Of a stretch of DNA of 25,468 bases, positions 15,988-23,834 are shown piece after piece. The notes under the pieces were generated by a model that worked only from the letters and a program-made list of their open reading frames with translations, made no database searches and had not been told where the DNA came from. A program made the translations under genes and the position numbers. How positions within the stretch are numbered: position 1 is the stretch's first letter; the number at the start of each line of letters is the position of its first letter. Source of the stretch: Bacillota bacterium (GTDB lineage: Bacteria; Bacillota; Clostridia; Christensenellales; Aristaeellaceae); the NCBI GenBank assembly GCA_023416585.1, contig JAEZHM010000155.1:1-25468 (forward strand). The letters are read 5' to 3'.

Positions 15988-16887
15988 TCACTCCTGTTTC
16001 CCATTATCCGCATAGGCCGATTCCGGAATTGCCGAAGCAAAATAGATGATATCCGATATGTTGCGTTCCGCCTTGTCGGACGTGCTGTTGAAGCACACGC
16101 CGTTAAACGCCATGGTAGCGGAACCGCCGCCATCCAGATTGAATGCCTGCAGGCATCCAATCTCGCTCATGAATTCCCCAAGCATCTTGATGGTGATGCC
16201 CCGGGAATACCCTTCCTGGCGGCCGTCCACCACCACCAGCACATACTTAAGAGGGCCTATTTGCCCAATGCCGACCCTGGGCGCCCTGTCCTGGGGGGCA
16301 AAGCCGTAGCTGTTGTAAATTGTCTGCACTTTGCCGTCTTTTACCAATGCAGGTCCAAACGTAAAGGCGTTGACAGTTGTATGCTCCTGCAAAAAAGCCG
16401 TCAGCTCTTTTTTGTTAGATTTTTGGAAGATGTGGAAATCCCCCGCTTCGTCGACCACCAGCAAGTCCAGCTTGGAATTCGGCGTCTTGCGGAGCACTTC
16501 GCCCTGGCGCACCTCGTAACCTCCGCTGCGATACTGGAAATAATCCCCGTTGATGGCGACCACGGCATTGTTTTGCGCCGCTATATCCGTAGTCCTGGCT
16601 GTTTTTTTAGAACCGTATGGGCCGGCCAACGCCGTGCGGAGCTGGGAAGGATCAGAAATCCTCACCCAGGCGATGTGATACATGGAATCACCGATCTTCC
16701 GGCTTTCCAGGGTGACCGAAAGGCTATCATCCTCATAAGCCGTATCGGAGACGTACCCCGCAGGATTGGGAACCGGACCGGGAGAATTGTCCACAGGAAG
16801 GGTGAAGCTTTCCGCCACTGAAGCCTTCACAAGACACAGCATAAGAAATAACATCAATACAGCAGTGCATATCTTTTTCATCTTCAT
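15988..16887 (-). CDS. Phosphodiester glycosidase (NAGPA) domain protein, copy 2
   Basis: A 299-residue exported protein. The N-terminus (MKMKKICTAVLMLFLMLCL, then a probable cleavage after SVA) is a signal peptide. The remainder is a phosphodiester glycosidase domain with NNAVVAINGDYFQY, NAFTFGPALVKDG, VVVDGRQEGYSRG and FNLDGGGSATM. It shares long identical stretches with copy 1, such as PSQLRTALAGPYG and the C-terminal SDIIYFAS, so the pair arose by tandem duplication. It lacks the linker of copy 1. The ATG overlaps the TGA of the glycosyltransferase gene by one base, with GGGAG upstream, indicating coupling. Confidence 0.88.
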   Translation of the reverse strand: MKMKKICTAVLMLFLMLCLVKASVAESFTLPVDNSPGPVPNPAGYVSDTAYEDDSLSVTLESRKIGDSMYHIAWVRISDPSQLRTALAGPYGSKKTARTTDIAAQNNAVVAINGDYFQYRSGGYEVRQGEVLRKTPNSKLDLLVVDEAGDFHIFQKSNKKELTAFLQEHTTVNAFTFGPALVKDGKVQTIYNSYGFAPQDRAPRVGIGQIGPLKYVLVVVDGRQEGYSRGITIKMLGEFMSEIGCLQAFNLDGGGSATMAFNGVCFNSTSDKAERNISDIIYFASAIPESAYADNGKQE

Positions 16888-18005
16888 CAGATGTTTTCTC
16901 CCTGTTCGGCATAGTGCGGATGCTTGCGGAAGACCCAGCGCTGCTGAACGCGGTAATTGACAAAGAATAGCAGCGTATCTGTAAGGATCTTGGCAAGCTT
17001 ATCGGAGATGCCCAGGTACTGATGGGCAGATGTAACCGTGCCCCAGGAGACAATCCACACGCAAACGCAAAGAACGGCATACCGCAAAAGCGCATCCGAT
17101 TGCTTATGCCTTGCGGTGCGTGAATGGAATACGAAGTTTTTATTGACCAGGAAGTTAAAGCCCGAGGAAATCATTCTAGCCACGCCTGTGGCAATGGCTA
17201 TGCGCCACTCGCTTCCGAGCGGGCCGGCGCGCAACGCATCCATGAGCAGAAAGCTGATGCCAAGGTCGATGGCGGTAGCCAAAAAGGAGGAGGACATGAA
17301 CCGAAAAAAGTTCTTGAATATCACCCTGTATATGCGCAGGCTGTCCTTCAACGGATGAAAATGAGTGCCCTTGTTTTCGTTCTCATAAACCGTTTCGATG
17401 GGTACGGCCTTCATAGGCAGGTTGTCCCTGGCGCAGGCGATGAGCATGTTCATTTCATACTCAAAGCGGTGCCCTTCCACCTTCATCATAAAATCAAGAT
17501 GCTGCGCGGAAAAAGCCCGCAATCCCGTTTGCGTATCGTTCAGCCAGTGGCCGTACAGCAACCAGAATATGAAGGATGTGATCCTGTTGCCCGCCCGGCT
17601 CTTCCCCGGCACATGAGCCATGGAAAAATCCCGGGTACCCAGCAGCAGTCCTTCTTCCCCTTCCGCCAGAAGCTTAGCCATCGCCCATACATCCTGTACG
17701 GTATGCTGCCCGTCGGAGTCGGCCGTGACCACGCCGGGGCAGCCTAAGCCTTCCTCCCTGATGAAGGCAAGGCCTGTTTTCAACGCATCGCCTTTGCCCA
17801 GGTTTTTTTCATGATGAAGAACACGGCACCCGTCAAAACCTGCAATCTCGTCAAAGATGGGCTGGTAAGACGGTCCGGAACCGTCGTCCACCACCACCAC
17901 GCAGGAAAAACCCCTATCCAAAAGCTGCCGGATATAGGGAACAAGCCTTCCATCCGGTTCCAGGGAAGGAATCAGCACTGTCACCTTAAGGGGCTCCATG
18001 ATCAT
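16887..18005 (-). CDS. Glycosyltransferase family 2 fused to GtrA-like membrane domain
   Basis: A 372-residue fusion. Residues about 6-215 form a GT-A glycosyltransferase with DDGSG at 40-44, KNLGKGDALKTGL at 67-79, and the metal-binding DSDGQH at 96-101, then NDTQTGLRAF; this resembles polyprenyl-phosphate sugar transferases. Residues about 229-362 are a four-helix GtrA-like domain with FFRFMSSSFLATAID and GFNFLVNKNFVF. GT2 enzymes with a GtrA partner make lipid-linked sugars and help move them across the membrane to decorate surface polymers, so the product probably supplies sugar for an external glycan. The start is ATG 18005 or 17999, with AGGTG nearby. It is 25 bases after the M1 peptidase gene. 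Confidence 0.9.
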   Translation of the reverse strand: MIMEPLKVTVLIPSLEPDGRLVPYIRQLLDRGFSCVVVVDDGSGPSYQPIFDEIAGFDGCRVLHHEKNLGKGDALKTGLAFIREEGLGCPGVVTADSDGQHTVQDVWAMAKLLAEGEEGLLLGTRDFSMAHVPGKSRAGNRITSFIFWLLYGHWLNDTQTGLRAFSAQHLDFMMKVEGHRFEYEMNMLIACARDNLPMKAVPIETVYENENKGTHFHPLKDSLRIYRVIFKNFFRFMSSSFLATAIDLGISFLLMDALRAGPLGSEWRIAIATGVARMISSGFNFLVNKNFVFHSRTARHKQSDALLRYAVLCVCVWIVSWGTVTSAHQYLGISDKLAKILTDTLLFFVNYRVQQRWVFRKHPHYAEQGENI

Positions 18006-18030
18006 ATACGCACCTGCTTTTCATCCGTAT

Positions 18031-19575
18031 TCAATTATTGATATGGGTATCCAGATAATCTACAATCAGAGCACTCCAGTTCTGGCCGGATACATCACTG
18101 AGCGTTTGTTCAAAGTCATTGCGGCTGGCCAGTCGGAAAGATTCACGCTGATAATAAGTCCTTAGAAATTCATGGAACTTATCGCCAAGAGACATCTCCA
18201 GCGCCACCATCAGCGCCGCGCCGCGGCGATACACCACAAGAGAATACTCCGACATATTCCCGAAGTAATCGATGGGGCTTCCCGGCGTTACACCTTCCGG
18301 TATGGTCACGCGCATGGCAGTTTCAAACCGGGAAAAGGCAAGGCTGTCCCTGGCATCCTTCCCATAATATTTCTTAGTATAGTCCAGTAAAGAATACTCG
18401 GCCAAAGCCTCATCCTGCCAAGGCTGATAGTACTGGTCTGAACCTACCACCGCATACCACCACTGGTGCGCCACCTCGTGGGCAACCAAGGTTTCCAGGC
18501 TCTGCTCGCTGTCAGCCTCGTACGCGGACTTTTGGATCAGTACAAGGCCGGGGTACTCCATGCCCCCATAGGGAAAATCCACCGTGGCAACGGCCAGATG
18601 GCGGTAGGGATACGCGCCATACTGTTCATTGTAGCACACAAGCGCCTGGGAGGCATACTTCATCGCTTTCCACGCAGTCTGGGTAGTAAGGCCGTAACTG
18701 GTGATAAGCACATCACCCACCGTTTCCTGGGCGGTAGCAAAACGGTTGCTGACGGACAGCGCAAACTCCCGCATCGCGGGCGCGTCGAAAGTGAACGTCC
18801 ACTTTCCGTCATTCTCCGTTTTTTCGCCGTAGGCGCTTCCGGCGCACTGATAGCCGCGGGGCACGATAAGCGTCACGCTGTAATTGGAGCAGTTCGAGTA
18901 AAACGGATCCCCCAGCGGAAAATACTCATCTGTCCGCCAGGCGCCGTTGTCCCACACGGAAAGGATGGGAAAGGCATTCCCCAGCGAATAGATTCCCGAA
19001 GACAAACCAAAACGGTAGGCACAGTCGGGGATCTTTAACACATAGTCCATGGAAACATCGATCAACTCTCCCGGCTGCCAGGCGGAACGAAGTGCGATAC
19101 GCAGCACAGTCTTGGCACCGTCCCCATAAACGAAGCTGGCAGGCTGCCCGCCAAGCAGAACCTCCGTCATGGCGATGCTGCCTTCGCTGAAGCCGTTAGG
19201 ATAGCTCTTGTCGTACACTTCCTCGATGGCCGCTGGGCTGTAGTCTTCCGATGAAAAAGCGTTGGCGTATGTTCTAAGTACCAAATCCGGCAGGGCCTGT
19301 CCGCTTCTATTTTGTAGGCGCATCGTCTGCCTGGCATGAACCTGCCTTGCTTCCGGATAAAATTCAGCCGTAATGGATACCTCATCCAATCCCTGGGCTG
19401 CCGCGGTAAGCGCCGCACTTTGTTTGGGCAGAACCGGCGCCCCCGCAAACACATGCAGGGACATGAACACCGCAAGCAGTGCCACGGCGCCTAAAAGAAC
19501 GGCAAACCGTAAAACCGCACGACGATGCTTTACCCCCTCCGTGGGGAAATTGGTCCGATTCTGCTTTTTTTTCAT
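18031..19575 (-). CDS. M1 family metallopeptidase, membrane-anchored
   Basis: A 514-residue zinc metallopeptidase of the aminopeptidase N type. The gluzincin site is complete: HEVAH at 366-370 and Glu389, exactly 18 residues after the second His. GGMEYPG near 338-345 corresponds to the substrate-binding GAMEN loop of the family. The N-terminus is basic and is followed by one hydrophobic anchor (about residues 22-45), so the catalytic part is probably outside the cell. The long C-terminal helical domain of large PepN enzymes is missing. GGGAG precedes the ATG. It sits 45 bases after helD and 25 before the glycosyltransferase, in the same direction. Confidence 0.9.
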   Translation of the reverse strand: MKKKQNRTNFPTEGVKHRRAVLRFAVLLGAVALLAVFMSLHVFAGAPVLPKQSAALTAAAQGLDEVSITAEFYPEARQVHARQTMRLQNRSGQALPDLVLRTYANAFSSEDYSPAAIEEVYDKSYPNGFSEGSIAMTEVLLGGQPASFVYGDGAKTVLRIALRSAWQPGELIDVSMDYVLKIPDCAYRFGLSSGIYSLGNAFPILSVWDNGAWRTDEYFPLGDPFYSNCSNYSVTLIVPRGYQCAGSAYGEKTENDGKWTFTFDAPAMREFALSVSNRFATAQETVGDVLITSYGLTTQTAWKAMKYASQALVCYNEQYGAYPYRHLAVATVDFPYGGMEYPGLVLIQKSAYEADSEQSLETLVAHEVAHQWWYAVVGSDQYYQPWQDEALAEYSLLDYTKKYYGKDARDSLAFSRFETAMRVTIPEGVTPGSPIDYFGNMSEYSLVVYRRGAALMVALEMSLGDKFHEFLRTYYQRESFRLASRNDFEQTLSDVSGQNWSALIVDYLDTHINN

Positions 19576-19620
19576 ATCGTCTCCCGCCGCGGCCGGCCAG
19601 GGGCACAGCCGCTTATCCGA

Positions 19621-21924
19621 TTATACTACATTTTGTGGTGGCTTTCCAGCATCTGCCCAATCATACGTGCAAAAATTCGCCTCATCCCGGCCTATTTCCG
19701 CCAAGAGCCGTGATTTTTCCCCCACATAGACAAGCGCCAGGCGGTGCAGGGGTCTTGTGCACAGCACATATAACAGGCGGCAGAAAAAGGGCTCGTCAGG
19801 GTACACATCCGCATTAGCGTCAGCCACCAGCACACAGTCGAATTCCAGCCCCTTGACCAACGCGGCGGGAATCACCAATACTCCGCCCTCAAAATGGCTG
19901 TCCCCGGCCCGCAAGAGCCTGGCGTTCAAATCCTGCGGCAAAGCACGGTGGAGTACCCGGCAGTCTTCCTCCGATTTTTCAATGAGGGCGATGCTATGGT
20001 ATCCTTCCTTCACCCAGGCTTCGGCCTTTTCGGCGATGGCCTTTATCCGCTCCCTGCCGCTTTTGCAGGCGATGATGGACGGCTTTTCGCCGTGGCGCAA
20101 AACCGGCCTTGCAACTGGCTGCCCAGGCACGGGGTGGCGCAATGCTATGCGGCTGGCAACTGTCATGATCTCCACGGTGTTGCGGTAGCTGGTAGTCAGC
20201 TGCTTACGGGCGGCTTTGCCTAAAAACACTTCCTCCGCCACTTCATCCCAGTCCCTGATTCCCTCATCGCCATGGATGCCCTGCATCAGATCGCCTACCA
20301 TAGTAAACGAATCATGCCCCACCATTTCTTTCAGGAGCTGGCAATGGAAGGGCGAAAAGTCCTGAGCCTCGTCCATCACCACATGGCTTACATTCAGCCG
20401 TGGTATGCCAAACACCCGCCGGCCAATGACTGTGATGGCGGGCAGATCCTCCGCGCCGGCCTCCTTGCGGGTAAGCGTACCCCGGGTGCGGAGAATAAGT
20501 TCCTCCCCTTCTTTGCCAAAGGTATTTTCCCGTTCCAAGTAGTCAAGGAACGCTTCATATACCTCCAGCACGTTCATGACCGGCCACACGCCAGGGTAAG
20601 CTTTGAGGAACTTCTTCTGCTCCTCCTTCAGTTCCGCCTGCCGCTTTTCCCGGCTTTCCAGAAGCTTTTTGGTGCGGGCGCGCCGCTCTTCATTATCCGG
20701 CAGGCGTGTAACAAGCGCGTCCAACCGTTCCCTGACCATGGCCTCCAGCCGGTCAGTCATATGCTCCACCGCCTTCTTAAGCCGGCCGTGCATGTACTTT
20801 TGCAGCTCTGTCACCCGCTGACTAAGAGGGAAAGGCTTCAATTGCGTGAGATAAATGGTCTTAAGCTCATCCTCAGTATAGAGCACCTCGTTTCCAAAGC
20901 ACACATCCCCTGTTGGGATAACCTGGTGCTCGTAGAGATCCAAAAAGTCTTCCAGTGTTTTTTTGTAGCGCAGTGATCCTTTTATGCGAAGCACGGTGCC
21001 AAGTGCCGCCCGCTCCGCGCCCGTCATGCGCAGCTGGTCCTCCAGGCGGTTTTCCCAGCGCACCTTGACCATCTGCTTGCCTAAGCACATTCGGCAAAGA
21101 TTTAAAAAAGTCGTCTGCTGGACCTGCTGCACGCCCAGGTCCGGCAATACGGCGGATATATAGTCCAGAAAAAGCGGGTTGGGGGCCACGATCATCATGG
21201 AGGCGGGAGATAGCGTTTCCTGGTAAGCATACAAAAGCCAGGCGATGCGGTGCAGAGCGATCGTTGTTTTTCCGCTTCCCGCTACCCCCTGGACAATTAA
21301 AGGTTTCCCTATGCCATGGCGTATCACAATGTTCTGTTCCGCCTGAATGGTGGTGACGATTTCCCGCAGCCTGTCCGTACTCACCGATCCCAATACGCCT
21401 TGCAGATATGCATCCTGGCTGACGACGCCGGAATCGAATATGCCGGTGAGATGGCCGTCTGTAACGGTGATCATCCTTTTCAGGGTGAGCTCGCCTTCCA
21501 CCTTGCCGTCCGGGGCCTCGTAGGCCATTGGTCCCACCTGGCCCGAGTAGTAGAGGTTGGCCACGGGGCTTCGCCAGTCCACTACCTCCACGCTGTACTC
21601 CGGTGTCTTCAAAACACCCCAGCGGCCCAAATAATGAGTTTCCGGTGTTCCGCCCTTGGGGATGAAGTCCAGCCTGGAAAAGAAGGGCTGTCGCCTTGCT
21701 AACGCAAGCTGGTGCAGCGATTGCAGCTTCATTCGCAAAATGTTCAGCGTTACCAACTCATCCGCGTCAATGCCTTCCGGCACCTTGATGACCCGGTCCT
21801 CCTCCGCGCCGACCCCGGTTTCTGCCTCCAGTTTTCCGATCTCACCATAAATGACAGACAGCGTACGCGAAAGCCTTGCAGCCTCCGGCGCGGCATCCGG
21901 GTGGTCCGGCAGACGCCATTCCAT
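19621..21924 (-). CDS. helD: HelD-like UvrD/Rep-family ATPase acting on RNA polymerase
   Basis: A 767-residue superfamily 1 ATPase of the HelD type, which in Bacillus releases stalled or DNA-bound RNA polymerase. An N-terminal coiled coil (about residues 8-40) fits the arm that enters the polymerase. Walker A is GVAGSGKTTIALHRIAWL near 213-230. Walker B is VMDEAQDFSPF near 514-524, followed by TTSYRNTVEIM, KGLEFDCVLVADAN and a C-terminal LLYVLCTRPLHRLAL. Between the ATPase halves is a long charged insert (about 340-450), as in other HelD proteins. I chose ATG 21924, with GGGAGG 8 bases upstream; the GTG at 21933 lies in that site. A perfect promoter drives it. Confidence 0.92.
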   Translation of the reverse strand: MEWRLPDHPDAAPEAARLSRTLSVIYGEIGKLEAETGVGAEEDRVIKVPEGIDADELVTLNILRMKLQSLHQLALARRQPFFSRLDFIPKGGTPETHYLGRWGVLKTPEYSVEVVDWRSPVANLYYSGQVGPMAYEAPDGKVEGELTLKRMITVTDGHLTGIFDSGVVSQDAYLQGVLGSVSTDRLREIVTTIQAEQNIVIRHGIGKPLIVQGVAGSGKTTIALHRIAWLLYAYQETLSPASMMIVAPNPLFLDYISAVLPDLGVQQVQQTTFLNLCRMCLGKQMVKVRWENRLEDQLRMTGAERAALGTVLRIKGSLRYKKTLEDFLDLYEHQVIPTGDVCFGNEVLYTEDELKTIYLTQLKPFPLSQRVTELQKYMHGRLKKAVEHMTDRLEAMVRERLDALVTRLPDNEERRARTKKLLESREKRQAELKEEQKKFLKAYPGVWPVMNVLEVYEAFLDYLERENTFGKEGEELILRTRGTLTRKEAGAEDLPAITVIGRRVFGIPRLNVSHVVMDEAQDFSPFHCQLLKEMVGHDSFTMVGDLMQGIHGDEGIRDWDEVAEEVFLGKAARKQLTTSYRNTVEIMTVASRIALRHPVPGQPVARPVLRHGEKPSIIACKSGRERIKAIAEKAEAWVKEGYHSIALIEKSEEDCRVLHRALPQDLNARLLRAGDSHFEGGVLVIPAALVKGLEFDCVLVADANADVYPDEPFFCRLLYVLCTRPLHRLALVYVGEKSRLLAEIGRDEANFCTYDWADAGKPPQNVV

Positions 21925-21968
21925 GGGGAACACCTCCCATCATGATAGTTTTTTGAGCAAGAACAAGT

Positions 21969-21997
21969 ATTATAATGCCTCTTCTGTATGTTGTCAA
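21969..21997 (-). promoter_or_regulatory. Consensus sigma-A promoter for helD
   Basis: On the minus strand TTGACA (21992-21997) and TATAAT (21969-21974) are separated by exactly 17 bases, a perfect match to the housekeeping consensus. The predicted start lies near 21962, giving a leader of about 38 bases. Confidence 0.9.
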
Positions 21998-22019
21998 CCA
22001 TTTTTTCTTTCATCACTTG

Positions 22020-22048
22020 TTGACAAGGGAAGCGGAATGAACCACAAT
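22020..22048 (+). promoter_or_regulatory. Promoter for padR
   Basis: TTGACA (22020-22025) with CACAAT (22043-22048, four of six matches to TATAAT) after 17 bases. GTTGACAA here and TTGTCAAC at 21991-21998 are inverted copies, because the helD and padR -35 boxes face each other. Confidence 0.75.
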
Positions 22049-22067
22049 CTATATCATCTTGATATAG
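22049..22067 (+). promoter_or_regulatory. Palindromic operator, probably for PadR
   Basis: CTATATCA and TGATATAG are perfect 8-base inverted repeats with a 3-base spacer, placed directly after the -10 box and over the expected transcription start of padR. Binding here would block transcription, which fits autoregulation by the dimeric PadR encoded just downstream. Confidence 0.75.
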
Positions 22068-22080
22068 TCGAGGAGGAGCT

Positions 22081-22665
22081 ATGTCCAAGGACAACACCAC
22101 CAAATATATCCTGCTGGGTCCGTTAAGCCACGAACCCATGAGCGGTTACGATATGAAAAAGCGAATCGACTGTATGATCAGTAAGTTCTGGAGCGTTGGT
22201 TACGGCCAGATCTATCCCACACTGAACGATTTGGAAGAAGCGGGCCTGATTGAAAAAGTTATATCGGAAACGTCAAAAGGCCCCACGCGGAACGTGTACG
22301 CCATCACATCCGCCGGGATGGATCATTTGGAAAAATGGCTGCTGCTGCCGGAAGAGAGGGAGTATACAAGGTATGAAATATTACTCAAGCTGTTTTTTGG
22401 CGGAAAGCTGGACCCGGCAGTCAGCATGCAAAGGATCGAGGCATTCACAAGACAGCATGAACAGGATTTGAAAATGCTGGATTTGTTTGGAGAAAATCTG
22501 AAACAGGTCATGGACAAGGACCCGGACCATCTCTACTACTACATGACAGTGCGGTTCGGGCAATACGTTTACAAAGCATACCTGGACTGGGCGCAGGAAG
22601 CGCTTGAAATGCTCGGTGCAAACCAAGAAGAATCGGAGGAAAAATCCCGTGAGCAAAATGACTAA
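22081..22665 (+). CDS. PadR family transcriptional regulator
   Basis: A 194-residue repressor-type protein. The winged helix domain covers about residues 7-85, with ILLGPLSHEPMSGYDMKK, then GQIYPTLNDLEEAGLIEK and the wing segment TRNVYAITSAG. The C-terminal half (about 95-180) is a helical dimerisation/effector region of the longer PadR (VirR/AphA-like) class. AGGAGG lies just before the ATG. The gene overlaps the following Fe-S protein by 17 bases, so the two are one operon. The effector is unknown; control of its neighbour and possibly the divergent helD is likely from the position of the operator. Confidence 0.93.
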   Translation: MSKDNTTKYILLGPLSHEPMSGYDMKKRIDCMISKFWSVGYGQIYPTLNDLEEAGLIEKVISETSKGPTRNVYAITSAGMDHLEKWLLLPEEREYTRYEILLKLFFGGKLDPAVSMQRIEAFTRQHEQDLKMLDLFGENLKQVMDKDPDHLYYYMTVRFGQYVYKAYLDWAQEALEMLGANQEESEEKSREQND

Positions 22666-23411
22666 AACCAGAAAAATCATACAGCTGTTCTTCTTCATCA
22701 CCTTTCCCATTACGCTCAACTATCTGTCCCCTTACCTGATCGTGCAGGGAAGCTTTGAAGGAGTTCTGACCGGCAGCGCCCTTACATTTTTCGGTCTCTT
22801 TCTCTCATCCCTCTTTTTTCGGGCGCAGCTTCTGTTCTTTTGTGTGCCCGGCAGGCGCGCTGCAGGATGCCTGCGCCGCCATTGTTTCAAAGCCTGTGGG
22901 CAAACGTCAGAATATCATCAAGTATGTCATTTGGGCCGTGTGGCTGGGCGCGATCGTGGAGGGCTTTGCCGCGGCTGGCGGCATTAAAGAGGTCAACATG
23001 CTCTACATGACCGACGGGGGCATATCGGTTAATGAGTCATCCAGATATTTTATCTATCTGCCGATCGTGTTTTTGCTGGCTGTACTTGCCCTGGTATTCG
23101 GCCGGCGCTCGCCCTGCCACAGCATATGCTGGATGGCCCCCTTCATGGTGCTGGGCACGCTTTTAAAGGAAGCGCAGCACCTTAATGCCAGGCGTCTTCA
23201 GGCGGAGCCTTCCCGCTGCATAGACTGCAAAGCCTGTGCTAAAGCCTGCCCCATGAGCCTTAAGGTAAATGAAATGGTGGCAAAGAATCACATATTCAAC
23301 ACCGAATGCATCCTCTGCGGGCAATGCCAGGACGCATGCCCCAAGCAGGTGCTGAAGGTAGGGTTTGCTTCTGCGGGGAAGACTGAAACGAAAGCGAATG
23401 CAGAGGCATAA
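22649..23411 (+). pseudogene. Polyferredoxin-type 4Fe-4S membrane protein, frameshifted
   Basis: Membrane protein with hydrophobic helices, cysteine pairs and a C-terminal 2[4Fe-4S] ferredoxin domain. The GTG start at 22649 has GGAGG 9 bases upstream. The first 56 or so residues read in one frame, through LTFFGLFLSSLFF. The frame then changes by one base at six Ts (22814-22819). With one T removed the text runs on as FFGRSFCSFVCPAGALQDAC, the expected Cx3CP motif of NapH/YccM-like proteins. Later come SPCHSICW and the ferredoxin motifs CIDCKACAKACP and CILCGQCQDACP. The repaired product would be about 253 residues. It may be a true pseudogene, a sequencing error, or phase-variable or slippage-rescued. 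Electron transfer at the membrane is the likely ancestral role; partners are unknown. Confidence 0.82.
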
Positions 23412-23460
23412 TGTAAGCAATAATGCAATATAAAATCATCCCAAGGAATGATTATGGCAA

Positions 23461-23580
23461 CCCCTTTACACCTTCCGCCGCCTGCGGGCGGCACCTCCCT
23501 CGAGAGGGAGGCTTTCCAAACGGCTCCCTCCTGGAGGGTTTGGGTGTTGCCGACGAAGGAGGCTGGGGGAGGTTTTATGG
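23461..23580. repeat. Compound GC-rich hairpin repeat
   Basis: Three adjacent stems: GCCGCC/GGCGGC (23477-23482, 23487-23492), CCTCCCTC/GAGGGAGG (23494-23501, 23504-23511), and CCCTCC/GGAGGG (23526-23531, 23533-23538) reinforced by CCAAA/TTTGG. The flanks CACCTTCC and GAAGGAGG are loosely complementary. Not coding. The form is like dispersed intergenic repeats of gut Clostridia, recalled from general knowledge; copies elsewhere could not be checked. Confidence 0.55.
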
Positions 23581-23815
23581 TGAGTCAATAATCAGTTACT
23601 TCCAAGGAAATATTACAAATAAAAACACAAGGCCAAAGAAGAACCTTCTTAAGCCATGTGTCTTTTTTTAACCTAAATGAGGATTCCAAAGGGATTTCCA
23701 TCTGGCTCAATCTTCGCGGTGCTGCGCTCCGCTTGCTCCGCTCGTTTCGCCAGCCTCCTCCGCCTCGCTTCATCCGCCCCAGGCGGCGCTTCGCCTACGG
23801 AGCCTTTGGCAGGGT

Positions 23816-23834
23816 CCAGGGGCGGAGCCCCTGG
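23816..23834 (-). terminator. Hairpin touching the alaS stop codon
   Basis: CCAGGGGC and GCCCCTGG form an 8-bp stem with a 3-base loop immediately after the alaS TAA. No U tract follows on the minus strand, so it is an incomplete terminator or a 3'-end stabiliser. Confidence 0.4.

Larger units (their letters stand above)
23412..23834. other. Non-coding, repeat-rich region before the end of alaS
   Basis: About 423 bases with no supportable gene. It contains a compound hairpin repeat (23461-23580), an AT-rich middle part with a weak stem AAGAAG/CTTCTT (23636-23650) and a later run of seven T (23663-23669) that might end the padR operon, a GC-rich stretch with repeated GCTCCGCT-like words (about 23715-23810), and a hairpin directly after alaS. 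Confidence 0.6.

Noticed and set aside
15967..16821. 284-residue plus-strand frame
   Set aside because: Antisense to the second NAGPA gene, which has a signal peptide and full family motifs.
20272..20976. 234-residue plus-strand frame inside helD
   Set aside because: Antisense shadow of HelD, whose motifs are continuous through this stretch.
22814..22819. Programmed ribosomal -1 frameshift at the T6 run
   Set aside because: The two frames differ by +1, so a simple -1 slip cannot join them; RNA polymerase slippage, mutation or a sequence error are better explanations.
22842..23411. Separate ferredoxin gene starting at ATG 22842
   Set aside because: This ATG overlaps the TGC of the conserved CPAG motif and has no ribosome binding site; the frame is the second half of the frameshifted gene.
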